From: Cylindrodendrum hubeiense
Taxonomy: Eukaryota; Ascomycota; Sordariomycetes; Hypocreales; Nectriaceae
DNA: 60,738 nucleotides
Reading direction: 5' to 3'
Assembly: GCA_014621425.1 (NCBI GenBank)
Contig: JAANBB010000240.1
Coordinates: 1 to 60,738 of the forward strand
Part shown: piece after piece, positions 20,542-32,285 of the stretch
Numbering within the stretch: position 1 is the stretch's first letter
Layout of the letters: each line of letters opens with the position of its first letter
Program-made: the position numbers and the translations under genes
The notes under the pieces: model-generated
What the model was told of the DNA's origin: nothing
Database searches by the model: none
What the model saw: the letters and a program-made list of their open reading frames with translations, nothing else

Positions 20542-22250
20542 ATGGAGGTCGACACAATTGACGAGCCGATCACCAAGGTGCGCGAAAATGGCGCCCTGGC
20601 TATTGAGCGCACCCGGACGGAGATTCTCCCCCGTGCCGAGCGCGAGAAGGCCCGCCGCATGAGGGAAGCCAACAAGGCCTACGGCCGCGGCAAGAAGATC
20701 AACACCAAGACCATCAAGGACAGGAAGCTGCGCAGCAACCTCAAGCGCCTCGAGTACAAGTTCCAGGATGCCGCTATCAAGGCCAAGGACGCCGAGATTC
20801 TGCTCGAGAACACCGGCGGCTTCCTCGAGCCCGAGCAGGAACTCGAACGCACGTACAAGGTCCGCCAGCAGGACATTGTCGACGACGTGGCCGTCGACAC
20901 GGCGCAGAAGCGCTTCGAGCTCAAGCTGGACGCCCTGGGCCCCTACAACTTCGACTACTCACGCAACGGCCGCGACCTGATCTTGGCTGGTCGCAAGGGC
21001 CATGTGGCTACCATGGACTGGCGGGAGGGAAAGCTGGGCTGCGAGCTGCAACTCAACGAGACGGTGCGCGACGTTAAGTGGCTGCACAACAACCAGTACT
21101 TTGCCGTGGCGCAGAAGAAGTACGTCTATATCTACGACCATAACGGCGTGGAGCTGCACACCTTGAAGAAGCACCAGGAGGTTTCCCACATGGAGTTTCT
21201 CCCCTACCACTTCCTACTGGCAACAATTGTAAGTTCACTCGGCCCTACCCCTATAGAATCTGCCACTGACAATGTCAGGGTGCCGTTGGAATCCTCAAAT
21301 ACCAAGATACCTCGACCGGACAGCTGGTCGCCGAGATCCCGACCCGACTCGGCAAGCCCATCTCCCTCGGACAGAACCCCTACAACGCCATCCTGCACGT
21401 CGGCCACCAGAACGGTACCGTGACGCTGTGGTCACCCAACTCGCAAGAGCCCCATGTCAAGTTGTTGGCACACAAAGGACCCGTAAGGTCACTGGCAATG
21501 GACCGCGAGGGCCGATACATGGTCTCTACGGGCCAGGATCTGAAGATGGCAGTGTGGGACATCAGGATGTTCAAGGAGGTCAACAGCTACTACACCCGCC
21601 AGCCGGCGTCATCAGTGGCTATCTCAGATAGCGGCTTGACGGCTGTCGGATGGGGCACCCAGACCACCATCTGGAAGGGTCTGTTCAACAAGCACACCGC
21701 TGTCCAAGAGAAGGTGCAGAGCCCGTATATGGCGTGGGGCGGCGAGGGCAAGCGCATCGAGCGTGTCAAGTGGTGTCCCTTCGAGGATGTGCTTGGCCTC
21801 GGCCACGATGAGGGCTTCTCATCCATCATCGTCCCCGGTGCCGGAGAGGCCAACTTCGACGCCCTCGAGGTGAACCCCTTCGAGACGGCCAAGCAGCGCC
21901 AGGAATCCGAGGTCAAGGGCCTGCTCAACAAGCTCCAGCCCGACATGATCGCGCTGGACCCCAACTTCATCGGAAACCTGGACCTGCGCTCCGACAAGCA
22001 GCGCCGCGAGGACCGGGACCTCGACGCCGGCCCCGTCGACGTGGCCGAGGAGATCCGCAACCGCGCCCGCGGCAAGAACGGCGCCCTCAAGAAGTACCTC
22101 CGCAAGCAGCGCAAGAAGAACATCATCGACGAGAAGCGCCTGCGCGTGGACGAGCTCTGGAACGAGCAGCAAAAGCAGAAGGACAAAAAGCAGAAGGAGG
22201 TCGAGGAGGATCTTGGACCGGCGTTGTCGAGGTTTTCCAAGAAGGAGTAG
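20542..22250 (+). CDS. UTP7: SSU processome WD40 protein UTP7 (BING4/WDR46 family)
   Basis: UTP7 is a nucleolar WD-repeat protein of the U3 small-subunit processome, needed for early 18S rRNA processing. Exon 1 is 20542..21228 and exon 2 21279..22250, with a 50-nt phase-0 intron (gtaagt donor, GTCAG acceptor). The 552-aa protein has a basic N-terminus (AREKARRMREANKAYGRGKK and onward), the WD repeats (KGHVATMDWREGKLG, HNNQYFAVAQKKYVYIYD, GHQNGTVTLWSPN, VSTGQDLKMAVWDIRMF) and the BING4 C-terminal domain (SPYMAWGGEGKRIERVKWCP, VPGAGEANFDALEVNPFET). A lysine-rich tail follows. The start is the first ATG after the shared promoter. Confidence 0.95.
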
Positions 22251-22516
22251 TGCTGGTTTTTATAGAAATGCGAATAATACCCCTGACGAACATGTCGTGT
22301 TTCTGGGTGGCTTCTACGTGTGCGCGACGGTTGAACTGAGAGTCGTCCTTGTGTCAATAAACGCCATGGCGCAGGCCGATCTATTTTTTCCCAGTATGCT
22401 TTTGGATAACCCAGCCTAGTCCCGTCTATGTTCAACACCGCAAATGATACAGCCATACCCTCGTCAAAATAACCCATACCATTCCTCCAGCAGGTAGCCT
22501 CTCTGTAACTCTTCCC

Positions 22517-23241
22517 CTACAGCAGCTTCAGGCCACCAGTGATCTGATCCACGACGCTTCGGGGCGCGGGGCCAACGCCCAGGACCGTCATGCTGCCAGC
22601 CTCGATCTGGGTGCGCCCCGCATCCTGGATGACCTCGGCGGTGAGGCCCAGGCTACGGGCCTTGCGGCACAGCTCCAGCATCTCCTCTTGGCTCTTGATC
22701 TGTACGGCGATCTTGGCCTGGCCGTATTTTTCCCAGCGCGCGAGCAGCTTGCGGTCTGCGGAGCCCTCGGAGGTTCGCAGGAGCTTCTTGTAGCAGGCGA
22801 GTGTGGCGTGGGAGCATTGCGCGGCGATCTTGCCTATTAGGAGGAGGGTAAATGTCAGCGCTGTGTTCTTCTGTCTTATTCTTGAGATTAAGGGAACGAA
22901 CCCTTTGTCATGCCCAGATCGGTTCGCACCACCAAGACCAGCTTGCACTCCTCGCCCGTGTCCTTGACGACGGGCTTCTCCGAGTTCTTCAGGCCCTGCC
23001 TGCGGTCGGCGTCGGCGCCGTTGGCCCAGTTTGGCGCGTGGTCCAGGAGGGTGTCATCCTCGTCAATGTCGCTCTCGTCGCTCTCGACGGGGTCGTGGAG
23101 GTTGGCCCGGCGCTCCTCGCGCAGCTCGGGGGAGATGAAGTAGCCGCGGGTCTGGAAGACGCCGAACATGTAGCCAGCGATGAGACTCGCAAAGGCCGTC
23201 GACAGGATGTAGCCCGTCTGGACTCCTGATTGGTCGTCCAT
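22517..23241 (-). CDS. PTH2: Peptidyl-tRNA hydrolase 2, membrane-anchored
   Basis: Pth2 hydrolyses peptidyl-tRNA released from stalled ribosomes. Exon 1 is 23241..22902 and exon 2 22833..22517; the 67-nt intron (gttcgt donor, AATAG acceptor) splits the codon before KIAAQC. The 218-aa product has a hydrophobic segment at about residues 10-30 (GYILSTAFASLIAGYMFGVF), an acidic linker (ESDESDIDEDD) and the Pth2 domain: KLVLVVRTDLGMTKGKIAAQ, CSHATLACYKKL and the catalytic-site signature QDAGRTQIEAGS. The N-terminal anchor matches eukaryotic Pth2/Bit1 proteins at the mitochondrial outer membrane. The stop is convergent with UTP7. Confidence 0.95.
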
Positions 23242-23698
23242 GGCTGAATAGGTTGTGGTAGGGGATTTATAGGCTTAGGAAATCGGCTTTGGTTGTGTAA
23301 GGTGAACTGTGTATACTATGTACGTATATTCGTAGTGGCGGTGCTAGTATCACGTGGGAGATGGCTTCCTTCCTGTGTGCCCCAGTTTCACAAGCAGATC
23401 GGCAAAACTCGAAACATGACGTAGAACACTTGCATTCGCATACGGATAATTAACTGCATTGCAGCAAGCCATCAACAGTGGAAAGATATGGCGGGAAAAG
23501 CAAATTATATATTTTTCATATTCCATCTGTTTGGAACGGTGCCAATCATTACTCAAGCCAAATAATACAGACTACAGGTATACCAACATGACTCGTACTC
23601 CTTTATTCTAGACCTTCCGTTCCGAGACTCTGCCAAACGCCGACAAATGTGCAGAGTTCTTTCGTTTTTTGCTAACAGGAAACACCATCCCCTCTTCA
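23242..23698. other. Intergenic, PTH2 promoter and 3' flank of the GT64 gene
   Basis: The 457 bp between two minus-strand genes hold the PTH2 leader and an AT-rich 3' flank. No gene or repeat was seen. Confidence 0.5.
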
Positions 23699-24906
23699 TT
23701 ACATTACTAAAACACCCTTTTGGATGTGGGCAGTCTCGTCGACCAAGGGCATGCACTGGAACATCTTGGCGAAGTCGTTGAGGCAACGGCTGCGGGCGGC
23801 CATGTGGCCCTTCTTGGTGCTGATGCCCTTGGAGGGCACAAAGTTGACATACTTCTCGCGGCCTTGGACAAGCAGAGGGCCGTCGCCAGTCAAGAGTGAC
23901 TGGACATAGTTGAGGGCAATGTCCTCGCAGTTGAAGCCCTCGTCGACGTAATCTCGGATCGCGTTCATGGTCGTTGTGTTGGACGAGTAGTAGTCGAGGA
24001 ATGAGATGTGCGAGAAGCACAGGTTCGTGAGAATCATGTCGTAGATATCTTCCTCGACCTTGCTGGAGCAGAAGGTGTAGGCCCAGTTGCCATAAGCGTC
24101 GACGGTGGCGCAGCGAGCGAGGGCACCGACGAGACGATGCTGGCCAAACTTGCGCCACGACTGGAAGACAAACTCGAGGTCCTTGGGGTGGTAGTAGACG
24201 TCGTCATCAGAGAGGAGGATAGCCTGGGTCTTGTAGTCGGGGTCGGGCCAGAGCTTCTCGTTGAGGCTGTTGTGCTTGGAGACGCGGTATCGGACGGGGA
24301 CGCCGAACTTGGAGACGAAGTTGGCCGGGGGCTTGGTTTCGAGGTCGTTCCAGACGATGACAACTTCGTGGAGGGACGGGACGTCTTCACTGAGGATCGC
24401 CTTCAGGGTGTCGTTGAGCTCCTTGGGTCGCTGGTAGGTTTGCATGGCAATGCTAGATAGGCGAAAGATTTGGTATTAGCAAACTGATTGTGGAGCGGAA
24501 CTCGCGGACAAAACGCATCAGGGATGCTTCTCTGGCGGGAGACCAGGATGGGGATTGCTGCGACATACGTAAACTTGTCGCTCATCAGGCCCTTGTACTT
24601 GGCCTCGGCCTTTTTCCAGACGTCCTGCTCACCCGACTGGTTCTGGCTGGCGCAGGTCGGGATCTTGGGCAAGAAGCTGCCCAGCACCTTGGGGAGGACC
24701 TCGCCGACATTGGTGAGGCGCGCGGTGAGGATGATGGCGACGAGGATCAGGGAGAAGGAGACGACGATGGTGGCGATGCGGCGGAAGACGCGCGACTTGA
24801 CGAAGCCGAGACGCAGCTTGGCCTGCTCCAGGTAGACTTCCATCTTGCTGGCGGACATGTTGGGCGTGCCTGCGTAGGAAGGGCCGTTGCTCTTCCCCAG
24901 GATCAT
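23699..24906 (-). CDS. Type II membrane glycosyltransferase, GT64/exostosin-like
   Basis: The predicted enzyme is a Golgi or ER N-acetylhexosaminyl-type transferase related to the EXTL2/exostosin C-terminal domain. Exon 1 is 24906..24569 and exon 2 24452..23699, with a 116-nt intron (gtatgt donor, TCTAG acceptor). The 363-aa protein has a short cytosolic tail, one membrane anchor (about residues 43-63, IATIVVSFSLILVAIILTA) and a catalytic domain. Family marks are MQTYQRPKEL, VVIVWNDLETKPP, the metal-binding DDD at 195-197 (ILLSDDDVYY) and late FNCEDIALNYVQS. The acceptor substrate in fungi is not known to me. A 1.7-kb gap separates it from the divergent NRK1 gene. Confidence 0.85.
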
Positions 24907-26623
24907 TGCTCGGCCGAGATGAATTGGTGGAGGTCAGGTGACCCGACCCAGTAAATGGAGGATGGATTTGTAGGAATGGGCACGACGACGGCTATCTCGG
25001 ATTGTCTGAGTCGTCGTGGGTCGCTGTGGTGGTCCGCGTCCTCCGGGTGCTCTTTTGCAGGCGCAAGTTTATTCGTGGCGATGCGTCATCCGGAACGCCT
25101 CGTGTCACCAAAGTGCGGTTCTCGGGAGACTGGGCGCGAGCGGACGGGACGGAAAACGGATGGACAAAGGAAGAAGGAAGGAAGAAATAAAATCGAAGGT
25201 GGGAGTAGGGGGGAAGTGTTGGCAGAGCGGTATGAGAAAAGAGGCGATGCAATTCCATCGGCCTCCCAGGCCCCTCGGACGCTCGAGTCCAGGCCAAGCC
25301 AAGACGGGCATTAATTAACCTATCCTCTTTCCGCCTCGCTCTACGAACGGCGGCACAACGTCGCCGCCTAATGCCAATCAAATAGCGGCAGCCCCTGAGC
25401 TACTAGCCCAGGAGAGCACGGCGAGCACTGGGCAATGCGCCGTAGCGAGCAGACAATTTAATGGAGATTCCAGCGTCCCCGTCCCGGCCGTGGGATTCTC
25501 TCGGACGCGACGCACTCTGGCAGGCCCCGCACTAGGCTGCTGGGGGATGCCGGGAATGTCTTGGCTGCCATTCTCTCCTCCTGTCAGGAGTACGGAGTAC
25601 ATCTGTACCGGCGCGGCCACGTTGTCCCATGGAAGAGCCAGAGCCTGTCTGTGGCTGTGGTCGGGAAGGGCTTAGTCAGGGCCGCGCCCCCTTGACAAGG
25701 CCCTTGACAAGGCCAGCCATTCACGTCGAGCAATCAGGGCATCGTGGTGACACGTTCTGTCAACCACAGCCACGTACGGCTAATCGCAGACGAGGACCCC
25801 GAGCACCCTTGCGCCCCCACCAGCACCTGTATGCTTGGCGGCGACATTTGATTGCACGACAGGCCGCGAGCTGACGGAAGAAGAGGGCTCGCAGTCGCCA
25901 TACGTACGCCGTCATGCAGCGAGTTGGGTGATAACGCGCAATGCCACAGTGTGCGCCGCCGACGCTGGACGGAGGACGAGATAGATGACCCCAGAGATCG
26001 ATCTGCGCAAACTCAATCCCCTCTTCGGGGATTTGTCCATTGATCGCATTCGGTATTTCCTCTCGTATATTCTCGCATCAGCGGCAATCCATCTGGTCTT
26101 GGCCGTCTTGGCCGTCTTGGCAGTCTTGGCCACCTTAGCCAAGACGGCAAGAATGATGTTCCAGCCGCCTTTTTTTTTTTCTTATTTGTTTCTGTCGTGG
26201 CTATGGACAGGGGAAACCAGGAGTGAGGTCAGCTTTTTTCTTATCGCCCCGACACGCTGTCCACTGTAGGCCGACCGGCCCGCAGGCGCAGGGGGGTCCC
26301 TTTCCGGGCGAGCTCAGGGTTTTTAGTCTGGGTGCCCCGCCTGGCAGCAGCCAAGTCCACTAAACCAGGCCGTCCGGATAGGTCGGTGGAGATCTGACGA
26401 GCATCTTCTTGGCGGCGGCGTGGTGGGGGAGTTCTGCGTTCCAGCGCCCAACATCCCGGCCGCTCCCTGTCCCTTCTTCCACTAACTCACTAACTCGCTA
26501 ACTCACTAAACGGCCAAGTTTATCGCAACGACAGCCCTACGCTGCACTACTCATCGGTGCAACTCCGCCAAGACACGTTGAACGGCACACAGCAGGTTGA
26601 CATCCGTCTGTCGTTGCGGGAAC
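24907..26623. other. Intergenic region between divergent GT64 and NRK1 genes
   Basis: No gene is supported here. Open frames near the GT64 start probably belong to its leader. The region contains GAGTACGGAGTAC (about 25,588), a C/G-rich promoter-like tract near 26,300-26,560, a run of ACTAACTCACTAACTCGCTAA (about 26,480) just upstream of NRK1, and the short tandem repeat listed separately. Confidence 0.5.
26095..26147. repeat. 9-bp tandem repeat (GTCTTGGCC)n ending in an inverted copy
   Basis: About five units of GTCTTGGC(C/A) run in tandem. The last segment, CCTTAGCCAAGACGG, reads as the inverted form, so the block can form a small hairpin. Confidence 0.8.
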
Positions 26624-27553
26624 ATGGCGGCCAACAGGGCGCTCATCGTAGCCCTCTCGGGCTGCTCGTCCAGTGGGAAGACGACCCTTGCCCGCCTATT
26701 GCGGGACATCTTCCCCCACACCTTTATCCTGCACGAGGACGACTTCTATCGCGCCGAGACTGAGTAAGTCCTCTTAGTCTTGGTTACACCCATCTCGGTG
26801 CATGTGTCTTAGATACATGCACTGCATCGCTGTCGCACCATGTGGTCAACCTGTAACTGACACCCAGTACAGGCTTCCCTCCAGAGATGGCCTCCTCGAC
26901 TGGGACTGCGCCGAGGCTCTTGACATCCCTGCCATGGCTGAGTCCCTCGCTTACATCCGCCAACACGCAAATTTCCCCGTACGTCTCTCTCAATACGGGG
27001 AACCCTCACCTAGTCCCTGTAACCTAATTCTAATTTTACTCAATAGCCTACTCTCGACTCGAAGGAGGATCAGAACTCCGTGGGCAAGTGCCCGGTCTCG
27101 GACGCCACCATCCTAGCCCAAAAGGCCAAAGTAGCCGCTGCCATCCCCCCTTCCCACCCCCTCCACTCTACCCTACGCCTGTGCCTCTTTGACGGCTTCC
27201 TCCTCTACTCGCCGGCCATGGCTGCCATCCAGCCCAGCCTCGACATCAAGCTGTTCTTGCGTGCCTCGTACGCAAAGGCCAAGGCCCGCCGCGAGGCCCG
27301 CGACGGCTATGTCACTCTCGAGGGCTTCTGGGCTGACCCGCCCGGCTACGTCGACAAGATCGTCTGGCCCAACTATATCAAGGAGCATGCCTGGATGTTC
27401 GAGGGCGGGGATGTTGAGGGTAAGTTCAAAGAGGATGTGCTGGACAAGGAGGGCATCAAGGTACAGAAGGAGGCTGGCGTTGACGGAGACATAAGTAAGA
27501 TGCTCGAGTGGACTGTGGACACCATTCTAGAGGATTTGAAACATCTCGTTTAG
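26624..27553 (+). CDS. NRK1: Nicotinamide riboside kinase
   Basis: This enzyme phosphorylates nicotinamide riboside to nicotinamide mononucleotide in NAD salvage. Exons are 26624..26763, 26873..26978 and 27047..27553 (introns with gtaagt and gtacgt donors). The 250-aa protein has the P-loop GCSSSGKT (13-20), the substrate-site EDDFY (38-42), the lid-side segment DGLLDWDCAEALD, a LFDGFLLY strand and a C-terminal region with LFLRASYAKAKARREARDGY that fits uridine kinase-like NRK folds. The downstream CAG was chosen as first acceptor because it restores LPSRDGLLDWD. The gene is convergent with DCL2 (178 bp apart). Confidence 0.93.
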
Positions 27554-27731
27554 ATCTAATACATTCTGAGAAGGCATTCTATAGAAGTAACTAACGTCTT
27601 AGACACCTACAGCAATTCACCATGTCAACTTCTTTCCGTCTACATTACGATGTATTACTTGTTTCTAGTTGGCTCGCCGTGTTTTAATAACCATCACTAC
27701 TAACCCAGAATAAGTCATCCAAGACCCGCCG

Positions 27732-30700
27732 TCAATCAATCATCATTCTAGCCTCCGTCAAGTACTTCACAGCCTGCTCCGCAGCTTTGGTCATCACCTC
27801 CTCCTTGTCCACCCCGCCCTCGACCTTCGCTACGACCCGGTCCCCCACATGCACCGTGCAGTGGAACTCCCGCTCACCGTCGATGCCGTCTATCACGTTG
27901 TACGCGTAGTGAACTCTCTCGTTGGCGGCTAATTTCCCGAGCTCCTCCTTCGGATGCTGCATGTGAACCCGGTCGCGCAGGATGCGGTCCATATACGGCA
28001 GGATGGCGAATTGCTGAAGCATCTTCTCGCAGGCTTCTATCGAACCGGAGTCGACCCACACGGCGCCTAGGAGAGCCTCGAAGAGGTCGGAGTAGAACTT
28101 CCTTGCACGAAGGCGCGCTAGCAATGCCCACGGATAGTGTGTCCCCTGCTCAAGAACCTCAAGAATAGAACCTCCTAAAGCTTCATATCGCTTCGACATT
28201 GCAACCTGCTCGATTCCTATAGCTGGCATCGCATGCCGCATGAACTTCCAGAGTGGGAAAGTGACCTCTTGTGTCTCAATACTTCCATCGTCGTTAACAA
28301 CCGTCTCCGTCTTTTTCAGGCCATGTTGGAGACCAACAAACGCCAAAAAGTCGCCGTTCACCATCGCTGTTTTGATCATGTGCAGTTGAGAATGATGCAG
28401 AGGTGGTGGCGCTTCGAACGCGAACACCTTTGTGACGATAATGTAGTCAAGGATCGCATCGCCGAGGAACTCGAGACGCTCGAAGGATCGCCAACGGGTG
28501 TCCGCCGCGTAAGATCCATGGGTCATAGCCTCGATCAGAAGTGCCTTCTTCCGAAATGTATAACCGATCAGTTCTTCCAGAGGTTCCAGGGTAGGCGGAA
28601 GTTCCACATCGTTGGCAGCATGGTTGAAGAGAAGGGCTCGTCCCTCTTTCTCATTAAACCACTTGATTTTGCCGTCTGAATCTTCAGGGAGAAACACGGA
28701 GATGCACTTCAAAGCCTTTGGTATACCCCCATTTTGAAAGGCAGCCCCAATGAGCGCCTCCACGACATCTGCGAGCGTTTTCGATGGCAGAATTCGCTTC
28801 GGCAACTTGGACCCTTCTTGTAGATGGTCGTCCGCGTAGAAGGGTCTCCAATGGGCGCCTGTGAAACCTTTGGACAAAATGAATTGGGGCAAGCCAGCGT
28901 CAACAGAGGCATTCAAGAGCCGCGAGTTTGAAACCTGGCGATCTTTGAAGAAGGATAGATAGCCCTCAGGCCACCCGAGGTCTGCGGGGTTGGTTAATAC
29001 CAGATCATGTGGATGCTATTGGATTGGGTACTCACGTTTGGCAGAAGCTTGAATGACGACGCAGAATTTCAGGATAGAGTCTCCCAGAAATTCGAGCCTC
29101 TCGTAGTCAACTGGCTCGGATGCGGCGCGAGAGCTGATCGCCTCAATCAAGAGCTGGGCATCATTAATACCCACCGGTTCCAAGATGGTCTCAGACAGCT
29201 GAATGGCAGTCATCATGACCTCCAACTCGTGTATCACTGATGGAATCAGCATGGCAAATTGGGCAAACCGCTTCGGTATGGTGTCAACCATCGCCCAGGA
29301 CATGGGCAGAACCCAAGCATATGGCTTAGAACTGGTCGGTTGCTTTCTCGGATCAGTGTGCATGGGATGGAGGAAATCGGCCCGTTTCGTCGCCTTTATC
29401 AGAGTGAGGTACGGGCCATCATTGGGCGCCTTTTCATATTCGTAGAACGGATTCTGAACTTCCTCTACTGGCGGTTTAGATGGTATCAAGCCAGTGTACT
29501 CAAACGGGCAATTGGACTGGTCGCGAACGAGGTATGGCATCTGGATATCGTGTACCTCGGGATCAAAGGGGACAGCTCCCATTTGATCTCTCAGGATGTG
29601 CTTTTCACTGGAAGAAAACTTGATGCAATGGTCGCGGTCTTCCACCGGCCAACGGTATGCAAAGTGAAGCGCAAGGAGAGCAGAGGTGTGATCTGGCAGC
29701 TTCGACGCTTCCTGGTGAGAATACATCCTTCCAGGACCGAAACTGAGATTCCACTTGACACCGAACTCCGGATGGATCGTAATGGACCGTGGCTGAGGAA
29801 TTTTAAATGGAAGAACGGCGTTGTACTGCCCCATGCGTTTGCCATGCTCGTCATAGAAACTCAGGGGGAGTACCCATTTAGATTCCCCTTCAGTATCCTG
29901 CCAAACCCGCGCAATCTTTGTCCAAGGGTTGATGGGTGGCGCAGGCATCATCGCGGGTACTCGCTCTTCTGGAGGGGCGTCCTTGATAGGCAGAAGATGG
30001 TCGTTTATCAAGCCGGCCTTGTACAGGGCGATATACGCATGGAAGGCAGCGTCCTTTGTCGCATTCTTGTGTGAGTTCCAGGCACGGGAGCTGTTCGCTT
30101 GGCGTAACTCCGGGGACAAAAATGATGGTAGTAGTACTTTCGCTGTGATTGGAGAATCTTCCGCTTGGGAAAGCCGATGAATGATGTAGTCGGGCCGGCA
30201 GTCAATAAACTCTCCCTGTGATAAAGCGCGGCAGAAGTGCTCCAGGTGTTGTTTGGCAGTATCGAGATCGAGGCGCGCACCCGTGGATTCCACCACGAAG
30301 AAGATAGAGCCAGCACCCTCTTCATTCTCCAGCTCCTCAAGTCGGCGCTGTTCCTCCTTGTCCTCTTGGTACTGTTTCTTCATCTCCTCCTCCAGGGCTT
30401 CCCATCCAGGCGGGCCTTTCGCCGACCGCTCAAGGAGAAGAACCAGCTTTGACTCCTTCATCCGAGCTCTGCCACGGCGCTGAATGAAGGACTTGAGGTT
30501 CGCAGGTTTGTCAAAACAGACAACGAGGTTACAGGCAGGAACATCGATGCCTTCCTCTAGGACACTGGTCGCTACAAGCAGATTGACCTTGCCCGAGCGG
30601 AAATCCTGAAGAGCAGAAAGGTCCATGACTTTGTTAAACTCATAGATGTTCTTGTTGCGAGCATGGAAGTTAGATGTGCCAACCATGGTTCCAATGCGAT

Positions 30701-32285
30701 ACTTTTGCAGTATTTGTGGGAAAGTAGCCAAGAGGTCCGTAATAATAGTCACCGTAGCTCGCTCTCTGACGAATACAATCCCGACCACGTTGTCTCCAGC
30801 CTTCAGAAGCACCTTTATCAAGAGTTCGGCTTTCTCAGAGAGGTCGGACGTTTCAACTGGTGGGATCAGAGAGGAGTTTCGTGCGACTTTGCGGAGGAAC
30901 CGAGCGAGGTAATTCTTATCCTCGTTTTCCCGACCTGCTTGTTCCGCGTGCGATGGTTCGTTGCGCTCCCCAAAATCACCAATGGCTTTTGAGATGTAGT
31001 GGTCAACAGCCCACGGGCCTAGCTCTCGGAGAATCTCCTTGCTGCGGCCCCAAAACCCCTTCAGTTGGTTCTGTGTATATGAGTCGTACCTAAGCATTGC
31101 GCGACCAAATTCCCGTCGACCTCTCTCGCTATTGTCCGCGAGAAGCCTGAGCATCTGGGGGTCAGTCTTGATGTCAATGCTCTTGTACACCGCACGCAAC
31201 GACTTCATGATCTCAGTGTGTTCGGGAAATTCGACGGGCTCATACTCCGAATACGACAGTTCCGGCTTGTTGACACATCTGAGAAGTTCATCTCGATGCA
31301 GTGTTGGGGTGGTGCAGATAGCATCTAAGGTCAACTCGAGCACCTTAATGCCTTCGAGGTCGGACCGCATGATAGGACTGGCGGTCAGTCCTAGAATGTC
31401 TGGGACCGACAGGTTGGAATCTTTTCTGGGATGGTAGAACTTCATCATTATGTTGCTACCAGGGGAGTTGCCGACGCAGTTGTGGGCTGGGAGTCTCGTG
31501 TTAGAAAGGCTAATAAGGGGTATTAGGCAAACGAACCTTCATCAATCACCAGTAGAGCTAGCATCTCCATCTTTACAAAGGCATGGGTTAGAGCATCCAG
31601 CAAGACCTGGAAAGTAGAGACAACAATGCGAGTTCCGTCCAAGATAGTTTCCCATGTTGCCTGGGACCAACTATCAAGCCCTTGGTTTCCAGTCAGCACC
31701 TTGATGGGAGCTGCAGGGTTCTGGAGTCGCACGACCTCGCACTGCTGCTCGCATAAAGATACAGTTGGTGCGAGAAACCAAACCATCTGAGAGTTGTTAG
31801 TAACGTGTTGAGAGACTAACAAAAACATATTACCTTGTCAGAGGGACATCTCTCTAGTTCAGCTTTGATCCGCAACACGGCACTATTGGCCCGAGTTAGG
31901 TTCAACTCGAGGACTAATTCTCAGAGAATACTTACACCTGTGTCTTCCCACTTCCTGTATCCATCTACGCAGTTCAGCTTACATCATCAAACTCGGGTGT
32001 CGGGGGGTTGCAACCTACTGCAACAATGACATTCCGTTGGAGGGACTGGTCCAGCATCTCCAGCTGGTACGCCCGCGAACTCATGACTTCTGGTACAGCC
32101 GCCTCGGCCTTGGGCTCAATCTCAGAGGCAGCCTTGGTTCCTGAGGATCCATCGGGTGCGACGACGGAAACCGTCTCAGTAATAGTCGGAGCTGGCAAGG
32201 GCGCTTCGTCACCAAGCGGGTCATCCGAGGCCGAGGACTCGGAATCGCCGACTCCCCTGGGAGACGGACACGGTAGAAACTCCAT
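27732..32285 (-). CDS. DCL2: Dicer-like protein 2
   Basis: DCL2 cuts long double-stranded RNA into small interfering RNAs for quelling and antiviral silencing. I place six exons: 32285..32019, 31964..31936, 31882..31834, 31786..31537, 31486..29036 and 28981..27732, giving 1,431 aa. Domain order is an N-terminal DExD/H helicase with Walker A (DTGSGKT, 91-97, at the start of a 29-nt exon) and DEAH (197-200), helicase C (SVLEEGIDVPACNLVV, QRRGRARM), a Dicer dimerisation region, RNase IIIa (ERLEFLGDSILKF, 994-1006), RNase IIIb (ERLEFLGDAILDY, 1183-1195) and a C-terminal dsRBD-like end. Both RNase III signatures are intact and no PAZ domain is recognisable, as is usual for fungal DCL2. The stop is TGA after ARMMID. 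Confidence 0.97.
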
